Source: Cyathus striatus (lineage: Eukaryota > Basidiomycota > Agaricomycetes > Agaricales > Nidulariaceae). From it: a DNA stretch of 64,000 nucleotides. Numbering within the stretch: position 1 is the first letter of the stretch; every line of letters starts with the position of its first letter. Below are positions 34,261 to 44,691 of the stretch, piece after piece. A program made the position numbers and the translations under genes. The notes under the pieces are model-generated. The model was given only the letters and a program-made list of their open reading frames with translations, did not search any database and was not told the origin of the DNA. The stretch spans positions 3,782,001-3,846,000 of the forward strand of contig JAOVFP010000004.1 in assembly GCA_025738555.1 (NCBI GenBank). The letters are read 5' to 3'.

Positions 34261-36056
34261 GACGTCGATTAAATGGTGAAGTGCAGCGGGAAAAGAGTAG
34301 AGGTTAAAATGGATGGATTGTAGGCGACATTAAATGGGGGTTATCGGGTGTTCGTACTGAGGTGAGCAAAGGCTATTCGAATTCCGGCCCTTGATGGTTT
34401 TCCCCAAGACTTATTTAGATAGACTCTGATAGACTGTCTCCGAGTTGTCCCCCGACGATGATCACTTGATTATATGTACCGATGCGATAAGCCTGCACGG
34501 TACAAGAAGCTAAGACAACCGGGTCACGACTACTGGAGAACATGGGAAACGAAGCTGATTCTGCAGCGTAGTTCATAAAGAAAGAAAGAATCTGCATGGG
34601 TCACGGTAGAGTCGAAAAGTCCGAAAAGGAGATATAGCATTTCATGTGCAAACGTGTGGGCGACTTGGAAGCAACCGTGAAACAGTGCTGATACCAAGGT
34701 CACGCGAGCCGGAACCTGAATTCCATGTGGCAGTTCCCAGGAACGCCCGGCATCCAAGATAGCTAAGAAGGGTACCAGCTTTTGACATAAGTTGTCAAAC
34801 GTAAAGTGTTAATTTGTTCGTAACACCAATACCAAGAGAATTCCTTGAGCTTCAAGCTTAACAAGTATGTAGTAGTGTGTCTACATTTTTGTGTACAGTA
34901 TGGAAGGAAGTCGCCAGATTTAATTCCTCCCATCTGCACAACAACCGCAGCGACCTTTAGGGTCATAGATAAATTCTACTTCTGTTCTTCAGTGTATGTC
35001 GAGTTGTCCGACGGTGTGAGACATTCGTGGTAGCACTTAAGTATACTTACTGTAAGTATAAGTCAATATAAGTATCCGATATAAGTTATTCACAGCGTAA
35101 ACAAACAATGAAGTAAAAAACGGAACTTTGGGATGCTGGACTTTCCGGAAAATCAGTGCGGAACTTTAAGGAAGTAAGTACTGAAAGTAGCAAGAGCCCA
35201 ACAAGAGTCGTTGATTCTTTGCATGCTCAATATACGTAGTTCATGTGGCCAGATGTCACTGCAGCCCTCGTGTACATGTCATCAGACCTGAGGCTTGACC
35301 AGGTATTCCTGACTCAGTAATTACAAAATTTTACTCAGAAGAGAAGGAAGTTGAAAAGTTGTATAAATATAGTAAGCATGTGGAGATGCCAATGAAAAAC
35401 AATTTGGCTGAACGCAACGATATTTAATCACCATTCTCAGTTCAAATGATGTCATGTACTTCTTACTTCGCTGGAGATTTTCCGGATAATGGAACTTTCG
35501 TGGTAAGTTACTAACTTACAGTATCAATATATCAGGTATCGCTTCGCTCGGGGTGTTTTTCATTGAATGAGATGCATTCGTTTCGTCATAACGCAAACCA
35601 GAAGGAATGCATATCTGGTAAGTAGTACTTATAGATAACTTGAAGCACTGCAGACTCGGAGATAACTCCGTTGCCGCATTCAACTTGGGTAATAGTAGGT
35701 AATACTTAGTTCCAGTTGAGTTCCAGCGTTGAAACGTTGACGTTTGGTTGACGTTTCCTCGAGACAGGCATACTGTAAGTAATAGAGCACTTGATGTTGA
35801 CTTAATGTCAAAGTATTTATTATCGATGTCAGTGCTAGTGAAAAAGTCTGAGAACTCGAGTCCTAGTCGAGTCCATACAATTACATATAGTATTCAGTAG
35901 CTTTTCCAAAAATTTCCACGATGAAATAGATAAATATTTTAAATTTGACACAATGCATATTTGATAATCAAAGCATTGGGAGACGCGTACTCCAAGGCTG
36001 CAGTAAGTTACGAGGCCTCTATTAAACCCTTTTCAACCGCCACAATTATCTATATC
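34261..36056. other. gene-poor 1.8 kb with TACTTAC/GTAAGTA palindromes
   Basis: AT-rich, no supportable gene. Short minus-strand open frames at 34.5-34.97 kb show hydrophobic runs but no family motif. Between 35.0 and 35.8 kb the words AAGTA/TACTT recur in both orientations. Confidence 0.6.
35042..35060. repeat. perfect palindrome TATACTTAC-T-GTAAGTATA
   Basis: Nine-base arms around a single T. Related half-sites occur nearby at about 35,172, 35,502, 35,622, 35,700 and 35,771. Confidence 0.8.
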
Positions 36057-37518
36057 ATGTCCAGCGACGACATAAACGAAAACACGCAAGGTGGTGGTCG
36101 TACTTTGGGAGGTGCAGCAGCAGAACCTCTTCCCGCTTCATGGGCTTCCCAGTCGTCCCAGCGTAGAGTAGGCCGTGTGGGGGACTGGTCTGGGACAGGA
36201 TCTTCTGGGTGTGTTTAACTATATTCTATGATATATCGATACAAATGCTGACAGTTCGTCTAGAAGTGCACGAAACACAGGAAACAGCCGATTAGCTACC
36301 CTTAGCAGCCTCAACAGCGGAAGCAGCCATGGCCCTCCAATGGGCGGACAGCATGGTCCCCATCCCTCAGATGATGACGATGACGATGAAGATGATTCAA
36401 AAGATCAGAGGGAAAGCTGGTTTGCAGGTGGAGAGCGCAGGTATGTGCTTCTTTGCTCTAGTAGTCTGAGGGATGTGGACTAATCATCGACACCAATCCA
36501 GCGGCATCTCCGTCGAGAATCCAGACCGAAATCGTTCTGTCCCTGGAGGAGATATGGTTCGTGATCTTCTGCGCCGTGCAGCTGAGTAAGTGTAATCATT
36601 TGCTTGATGTCATATTCGCTCGCAAATATATTTTAACTGTTATAGGTCAGGTCCTGCTCCGGCCGCTGAAGAGCGGCGTGGCAACGCGTTTCGTGGAGCA
36701 GGACACACCCTCGGCAGCGATGACGTCCCCAGCGTCGCCGTACCCGATCCAAATGCAGTCGAGGAGGAAGAAACCGCTATCCGGCACCTTACTTTCTGGC
36801 GTGACGGGTTTCAAGTCGAAGACGGAGAATTGATGCGATACGATGATCCCAACAATGCTCAAATTTTGGCTGAAATTAATGCTGGGTACGTATCTCTGAT
36901 AATGCTTTTCTATTCACTAGTAACTAATTGCAACACCGCGTGTAGTCGGGCACCTCCATCGATCCTCAATGTCACTCCTGGACAGCCCGTCGAGCTTCGC
37001 GTCGCGAAGCGCACAGAGGAAGATTATGTCCCACCGAAGGGAAGCAAAGTCTTCTCAGGGGCAGGTCAACGCCTCGGAGCTCCTGTACCCGAGTTCTCTG
37101 GCGCAGGCTCGAGCTCTATGCCTGGCACATTCCCTACGTCAAGCACTTTGAGTTCGACTGCCGTGCCACCACCGCCAAGGGAGAGGGAGAGTATAAGTAC
37201 ACGATTCGAGGTTGACTCATCGAAGCCTACAACCAGTGTGCAGATCCGTTTAGCTGACGGTACTAGGATGGTGGCAAGGATGAACTTGGATCACACGGTG
37301 CAAGATATCAGGAACTTTATCAATGCGTAAGTTGTGGAACTAGTTTAATGTTGATGTGTGTATATTGACGGGAGTTGTTGTACAGATCACGACCCGAGAA
37401 TCTCACTCGGCCGTACACAATTCAAACGACTTTTCCCAGTAGAGTCTTAGGGGACAACTCAGCAACGATCGAAGCGGCAGGACTGGTGAACAGTGTGGTC
37501 GTTCAACGGTGGGCGTAA
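36057..37518 (+). CDS. SHP1: SEP-UBX protein, p47/Shp1-type cofactor of Cdc48
   Basis: Adaptor of the AAA ATPase Cdc48/p97 in membrane fusion and protein degradation. The start MSSDDINENTQGGGRTLGG (36057) is followed by a Gly/Ser-rich, acidic linker (HPSDDDDDDEDDSKDQRESW) with WFAGGERSGISVENP. The SEP domain spans TFWRDGFQVEDGELMRYDDP through PVELRVAKRTEEDY. The C-terminal UBX domain has TSVQIRLADGTRMVARMNL, then PYTIQTTFPSRVL (the FP turn that binds Cdc48) and AAGLVNSVVVQRWA at the end. The stop is TAA at 37516-37518. The N-terminal UBA domain of yeast Shp1 and human p47 is missing; the protein starts directly with the linker, as in the p37/UBXN2 group. Several short introns, normal GT-AG. 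Confidence 0.93.
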
Positions 37519-37856
37519 TGAGACTAGATCGTGGGCGTTGGGTGTACTGCATACGAGAAAGGAACAGGAGTATGAGAATATGCTAGAGAAGCACTGAGTC
37601 TGTATGAATATCACTCACTTCGCTGTATCAGTGTATGGAAATGTAATAATTGCAATTTGGCATTCACATGGATTGCGAGTATCACATGTTCATGTAAATC
37701 GTTAGCACGCGTGACGTCATAATGAATGCTCTCATTTCGACAATCAACTTCTGTTTGCAACGCTCCATACTGTGAATTTATATATATGTACTCTATTCTT
37801 TCATTTCCCACTCACTCTCTAACGCCTTATCTCGTATTCCCAGCTTTTAAATTGCA

Positions 37857-40777
37857 ATGGCTCCCTCTGTCGCTACAGCCATCCAGCAAGACACCGAAGA
37901 CTTCATCGCACGCTCGAATTTCCTTCTTCATGAACGAGACCTCTTTCATTTCCTAAGTCCAGTACGATTTGGAATTTTCATATGGGACATATTCTACATC
38001 TTCGTACAATCAATAATCATTGCGATCTTCAAGCCTGTACGTGCCACAACACCAAAAAGACCGACTTCTTAATGAGGACTAACCACCATCGTGTAGCCTC
38101 CGCCAAAGTCTCCAGACCATCCTAAAAACCCACACGGAAGAATTGCAGTTATCGGCGCTGGACTCACAGGTGTATCCTCTGCAGCGTATATATCTCTTTC
38201 TCGTTCCTTTCTAATCTTGCCTTTCTAACTGCAACGTGCCACAGGCATGCCATCGCACATAACTTTGATGTCGTCATATATGAAGCAGGCTCTCATTCCA
38301 GCCTGGGCGGCATTTGGGCCCATGTGAACAAGTCATCGGGACTCCAGCTTAACTCTTTGCTCTATAGGTTCCATCCAGCAGTACTCTGGAGTCGTGCATT
38401 TCCTTTGAGGGATGAAATACTCGGAGGTACGTATTCCTTGGTTGAATCTAGAGCAAAGCATATAAAAATAGCCGTGTTTTGTAGAAATCGAACGAATATG
38501 GAAGGAATACCATCTTGAGCCTAGAACTCGATTTGAGGTAACGTAGATGTACTACATGCTCGTGTTATGAAAACCCAACTATCGCGTATTAGACGCCAGT
38601 AACTTCAGTCAAACGCGCCGAACCATCTGATTCCTTCGCAAAAGACCATGACCGTAGTCGCTGGATAATTAACGATGGCGCAGATGGTCCTTTTGACGCT
38701 ATCATTGTCACTGTCGGAACGTGTGGCAAGGCACACTGGATTAGTTTACCAGGCATGCCGAAAAAAGCTGGACATGAAGACTCAGAGAAGCAACAGCAGC
38801 CCAATAGACAGAAAAACCGAGATGCGAGCAATGGACCCACCCAAGATACAAGCCTTGAGAATGAAGATGATTTCGGGAGCGACAATAATCATGACGATCA
38901 GGATGACGACCAAAGCGAAGAACAAGACCGCGATAAGGAAAAAGGAAAGGACCAGGACCAGGACGAAGTAAAAAGCAGCCATGTTCATAGCAATGAGCAT
39001 AAAACCAAGCACAGACGTAATAATAGGAACAAGCGCAGCCCAAAACAAAATCAACATGCGCACCTCCGACGCGTACAGAGTGCCAATGGAAATGAAAAAC
39101 AACGCCCCGGGTCGCCGCCGCCGTCACACAATGCCCAGAACAATGACGACTCCGAAGATATATTCACGAAAACTATAGTCCACTCTTCTCAACTCGATTC
39201 GCCCTCATTCCAGCTTAAGGGTGGTGAACGCGCTGTCGTTATAGGAAGTGGAGCTAGTGGAGTTGAAGCTGTCGAGACAGTCTTGGATCGCTTCGGAAGC
39301 GCTGTCGACGCGGGAGGGAATAAAAGGCGCAGTCTATGGAAAGATGTCAAGCTGAAGGCGATGGTAAGCGCTGTTGCTGGTGCCGGTGTTTCTTTCAATT
39401 CTAATGGAGTGTTCAAGGCTGGCGCAAAGGCAGGTACTGGAGCTGGTATTATCAACAACAATCAAGAGAACGACGAGAAAGGCGAAAAGGAGCATGAGAA
39501 GAAGGGCGTGGAGATATCCTTGATAGCAAGAACGGATAAGTGGGTTATTCCACGAAACATTGCCGTCGATACATTCCTTGCTGCGCAGCCTTTCGGGAGG
39601 CAAATGCCATTAAGGTAGCACTCTAATTATAATCTTTGTATGCGGCAGACTGATTCCATAGTTTTCTCTGGGAGTGGTTCCTGACAAAATGGCAATACAG
39701 GGGAGTCGAAAATCTAGTTCCACAAGAAACAGGCATCTTTGAAGGCACGCCTGTAAGTTTTCTAACCCTTTGATCTTACCATTCCTTCCTTAATCATTCC
39801 TTCTCGTAGGTTGTAAATGATGTCTTTCTAGAACACGTCCGCTCTGGTCGTTGCCGATACATTCGTGGTGAACCAGTGCGGCTAACTAAGGACGGTGTCT
39901 TAGTGAATTCGCGCAAAGAGCAAGCAAAGAGCGCTACTGCGAAGACCAGCGAGTCCATTCATGACGTGCAGAAGGAAGAGTTGGTTAATGCGGATGTCAT
40001 CATTCTCGCAACAGGGTTTGAAAAACCCGACATCGACTTCTTGTCTAAAGACTTGTTTCCTGACGGATATCAGGTGCGTTATACTGAAGGATTTTAGGAT
40101 TGGATTTATGTTGACTGCGGAAACGTCAGAGACCCGACTTGTATCTACAAAACTTCTCCACTGAAGATTGGTCGATTTTAATGACCAATTCGTCATATAT
40201 GAATGCGATTGGAACAGTGTGAGTGCCGTTTTCTACAATGAAAACATATATGTACTCGAATTGACTATTTTCTTCTTAGTGGACACTTGTACGTCTTCAC
40301 TTCCTTTTGTTTTCTGCAATGTCGATGCTAACATGTCCACGCCTCTCAAAAGCCACATAGGAATATGTAAGACCTCTTCTCACCTTCATTTCAGACTTAC
40401 AAACCCTGCCAATAGACACACGCATTCTCCTTACCCTCCTCATGGATTCCTCTGCGCGACCAAGCCCTAAAGACATGAAGCTTTGGGTTGACGTGCTGCG
40501 ATTCATCAAACGTGGTGCGACCCGTGGTGCCCTTGGGTTCTTCACGTACATGGAACTCAGTACGTACAATACCTTAAATCTCCCTTTCATCCAAGTCGTG
40601 CAATGGATACTGAAGTTCCCCTTTGAAAGCAATTTGGCTCTTGGGATTCCATATACTTCGGCCAGATCGACTCCGATGGCTATTTTTCATCATGAATGGA
40701 TGGGGAGTGTATACAAAGGATTGATTGAATATAGCACAAGTTTAGCGCTTTGCAGCATGTATATGTTCTATAATTAG
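37857..40777 (+). CDS. flavin-containing monooxygenase-like protein with two hydrophilic insertions
   Basis: NADPH-dependent flavoprotein of the FMO/Baeyer-Villiger type. The N-terminus (MAPSVATAIQQD, 37857) has a hydrophobic stretch FGIFIWDIFYIFVQSIIIAI, possibly a membrane anchor. The FAD motif is GRIAVIGAGLTGVSSAAHAI; the NADPH motif is RAVVIGSGASGVEAVE. Between them DAIIVTVGTCGKAHWISLPG is family-typical, but after it about 130 highly charged residues (38764-39159) are inserted before IFTKTIVHSSQLD. A second, smaller Gly/Ala and Lys/Glu-rich insertion follows the NADPH site. Later come TDKWVIPRNIAVDTFL and ADVIILATGFEKPDIDF. The last exon either reads through or loses a 36-nt GT-AG intron at about 40,560-40,595; both keep the frame to TAG 40775-40777. 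Substrate unknown. Confidence 0.85.
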
Positions 40778-41145
40778 TTGTAAGATGACTTGCGGTTGAA
40801 ACGTTGACGGAGCGTCGGATGACTCACCTACTTATGATAGAATTGGATTGGATGCTGCGGAAGTGTGGTTTTCGTTGACTAGGACAGTATGTTACAACAA
40901 CTCAGTACATAAGTTTGACATAAGTAGGTTTGTTGGGCGCTTACATAAGTACAATCGATCCGTTGTTTACTCGATCGCGAACAGCAAGTTACCCGATTTG
41001 GTCAGCTGTGCGGCCTGCCACTGCATGTTTTGGACACGGTATAAGCACTTAGCGCGTACATAAAGGCATAACAATGTGTTGTTAAGCCACTGCTACTTTT
41101 AACTCTTTACCCCCAACTTCTAACAACTATCCGACTACTTGCATT
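40778..41145. other. intergenic, Argonaute promoter
   Basis: About 370 bp with no coding signal. The word GTTGAAACGTTGACG (near 40,796) also occurs near 35,729, possibly a dispersed repeat. Confidence 0.5.
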
Positions 41146-44100
41146 ATGAGTGACAGAGCTCGAGGACCACCTCGAGGACGTGGAGGAGGTTCTGGCCGAG
41201 GAGGCTCTTCAAGAGGGAGTAGTCCTGGTAACTCAGGGCGCGCCACACCCACGCAGCGCGGACGTGGATATGGTGACAGAGGTGGAGGAGGCGGTGGAGG
41301 GGGTCGTGGGCGAGGTGGGTATGATGGGCCTGTTATTTTCAATGAAGGTGCCAAACCCACCATACCACCTCGTCTATCCGATGCCAGCCACCAGGAGCTA
41401 ATTCGGGGCTTCCAGAGTTTGGCTATCAAACCAAATCGTCCTCTCCGTCCAGGGTATGGTACACTAGGAACTCCTATTACTCTTCGAGCCAATTTCCATG
41501 GCTTATCTCATAAGGGGCCTATTTATGATTACAACATCAGTATTACCCCAAATACCGACATAAAGAGAATCAAAAGTCGTATATTTGAGCTCTTGGAGCT
41601 TAGTCCTGTGGTTACCCCACATCTAGGATATATCGCTCATGATAGAAGCCAGAGGCTTGTATCTGCTCGCCAACTGCCCCAACCCTTGGATATCCAGGTG
41701 CCATTTTATGATGAAGGGGACAATGGCCCGCGTGCTGGAGCTACAGTTTATACAATATCCATCCAGTTGGACCGTATTCTCGACTCGAGGGAGTTACAGA
41801 AGTAAGTCCTACATAAGCTGCAACATTTCCACTAGGCTAACCTATATTCACAAGGTATAACAACGGGGAAGCGGACATGCGTGATTATGACCCTCTTCCA
41901 ATAATTTCTGCTTTGAATTTGGTACTACAGCAACACGCTAGTCGGGTTGCAATTCGTGTTGGAAAATCTGATCGTAAATCATCCCAGCAGCCCAAATACT
42001 TCTTTCCTACTGAGGAAAGGAAGCGTTTGGGTATTGGCCTTATGGCCGTACAGGGCTTCTATGCTTCTGTTCGTCCTTCATACAAACAACTTCTAGTAAA
42101 TGTGTACGTTACTTTCTTTATTCTATGGGCATATACTCAATTTGCAATTTAGAAATGTTTGTTATGCGGCCTTTGTTGAACCAGGAAATTTGGCCCAAGC
42201 GCTATTAGCTTTCAACCAGAATTCAAGGGGAGCGATGCCTACTCTTCCAAAGAATCTTATCAAGAGCATCAAGGTCAAGACTCGCCATCTTGGTCACACT
42301 AAGACGCTCAGAGCGATTCTTACCACTTCGGCACGAAACACTTACGTTGACATTCCTGACATGGGAGGTCGTATCACAGTAGAGGTATATTTTAAGAAGA
42401 GTGAGTTAGTTTTAAACTTATCCTTCAATTGTTGATATCTGATGATGCCTTTTAGAATACCCGAATATATCACTCAAATATTCTGCTGATCTCCCGGTAG
42501 TGGATATAGGTAGTCAGAACAGAAAGGTTCTTGTTCCAGCGGAGATTTGCGATATTCTTCCAAGCATCTATAGGGGAAAGCTAACCGACACGCAAACAGC
42601 AGAGATGATAAAGTACGCCTGCAATATTCCAAAGGTTAATGCGGAGGCGATCATCGGTACCGGGCTCCCGAAACTAGGGCTATCCCCTCTGCAGAGTCCT
42701 GCAAATGGTTTTGGAGTTACCATCGATCCAGAAATGGTTCAGATTCCGGGAAGGGAATTGCCGCCTCCCGGACTCTCATATCGAGCAGGTCGTGCTCTTC
42801 CAAGTAATGGTAGCTGGAACATAATGAATGTTAAGTTTCAGCGTGGGGCTCAGGTCTCCAGCTGGTGGGTACTCGTCGTCGTTGACAGTGGTAGATATAA
42901 GCCTACAATCAGTGGACCTGACGATCCACAGATGAAGAAACTCGTAGAAGGATTTGGGAGCAAATTAAAGAGTAGCGGAATGGCTATTCCAACCGGTCTT
43001 CCCCTCTTACTTCCACCAGCTAATTTAAATCCTATCCAAGCAGATGACTCCTCAAGAACCAAGGCTCTCGATAAGATCCGTGGAATTCTTAAACAACAGC
43101 TGGAGCAAAACAAACAGCGCAAACCAAGCTTTGTTCTTGTACTGTTAGAAAATCGGGACAACTTTATCTATCCCGGTATTAAAGTGCGGATTGCTTTTTT
43201 TCTTCGAAATTTACAGGTTATCTTGACGAAACATTTTATATTATTTACTATAGCGCATCGGGGATGTCGAGTTAGGTATCCACACAATTCATATGCAACT
43301 GAAGAAGGCTTTCAATGAGCCAAGGAAGCAAGATCAATATCTTTCGAACATTGCATTGAAAGTAAACACAAAGCTGGGTGGTATTAATCATATGGTGGGT
43401 ACTGGTCTACTTGCGTAGCTTAAATCGCAGCTGAGAATACCGTCGATAGCTGGACCCTAATGCTATGAGATGGTTGACTAAGCAAACGACAATGATGGTT
43501 GGAATTGACGTCACTCATCCCGGACCTGGGAGTCGCGAGGGAACACCGTCGATTGCAGCGGTTGTGGCCAGCGTGGATGATTCTTTTGTCCAGTTCCCAG
43601 CTAGTCTAAGACTTCAGAAAAAATCCAAGAAAGAGGCAAGTAAACATAATTTATTTAAAGGCATTGCTAACTTATTTGTTTTATATATAAAAAGATGCTT
43701 GACGAGCTACGTGATATGATGGTCGAGCGTTTACTTGTATACGAGAAGAAAAACAAGAAGTTACCTGAAAGAATTCTTGTCTTTCGTGACGGCGTCTCAG
43801 AGGTAATGAACGATGATCTTCGTCGGAACATACCACTTTACCTATAATTCAACAGGGTCAATTTGACACCGTTCTCGAGGAAGAATTAGCGCAAATCCTG
43901 GAGGCATTCAAGAAAATGTCAACGGGATCGCGCGGTAAATATAGGCCAAAACTTTCTATCATCATTTGCGGGTGAGTAAACACTACCATTCAACTGTCGG
44001 TTCTGTAAATTAATCATTTTACTACACCTTTACAGGAAACGGCATCATGCAAAGTAAGCGTGAAGCGTCTACTTGTACAATGAAACCCTAACCGCTGGCG

Positions 44101-44691
44101 TACAGATTCTTCCCCACTAATTCACAGTTTGCTGACAAGAACGGAAATACTAGGCCAGGAACTGTAGTCGATAAGGGAGTAACTGGAGTGTACGCTATAT
44201 CTCTTTCATGCTCCCGCTGGCAAACCTTACTAACGCTGGAGAAATCTAGCTTCGACTTTGACTTTTATCTGCAAGCTCACGCGGGCCTCCAGGGTTCCGT
44301 CAAGGCAACGCATTATACTGTAGTTTACGACGAGAGCTCCCTTGGTGCAGACGAAATCCAGAAGGGCACCCACGACGCAAGCTATCTCTACGCGCGCGCA
44401 ACGAAGGCGGTCAGCTTAATTCCCCCAGCGTACTACGCAGACCTCGCCTGCGAACGAGGAAGGTGTTATCTCAATGATTTCTTGGTGGATGATCAAACTA
44501 CCATGTCCGGAGGATCAGGAAGATTCAATCGCGACGAGGAAGCTACGCGTGTCTTTGAGGCTGCGAAGAAATCATGGGGTGAAGGCGTACGTTTGTTTCT
44601 TCTCTTTCGGTTGTTGAGATCGCAATGTTAACATTCTATTTGTTCATATTAGCTCCACCCAGATATGCGGGAGAGTATGTTCTATATATGA
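41146..44691 (+). CDS. Argonaute (PAZ-PIWI) RNA-silencing nuclease
   Basis: Guide-RNA-binding slicer of the RNA interference pathway. The N-terminus is an RGG/Gly-rich tract (residues about 5-60). The N domain and linker continue with TPITLRANFHGL and LNLVLQQHAS, ArgoL1 and PAZ (VQGFYASVRPSYKQLLVNVN, PDMGGRITVEVYFKK). MID and PIWI follow. Visible active-site residues are Asp in MMVGIDVTHPGPGSREG, Glu in KKEMLDELRDMM, Asp in RILVFRDGVSEGQFDTV, and, at the fourth position, Asp in PPAYYADLACERGRCYL instead of His. DFYLQAHAGLQGSVKATHY is also intact. The C-terminus LHPDMRESMFYI is typical. The intron at 43636-43694 has a GC donor (GCAAGT). The stop is TGA at 44689-44691. The tetrad is complete as DEDD, so cleavage activity is plausible. 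Other introns are short GT-AG. Confidence 0.94.

Noticed and set aside
34415..34966. Minus-strand hydrophobic open frames at 34.4-34.97 kb
   Set aside because: Looked at as a second DUF6533-like gene or a fragment of one, but the N-terminal family pattern is missing and frames do not join.
38741..39127. Two minus-strand open frames opposite the FMO insertion, hydrophobic in one frame
   Set aside because: Mirror images of Asp/Glu/Lys codons; the plus frame joins the conserved FMO domains.
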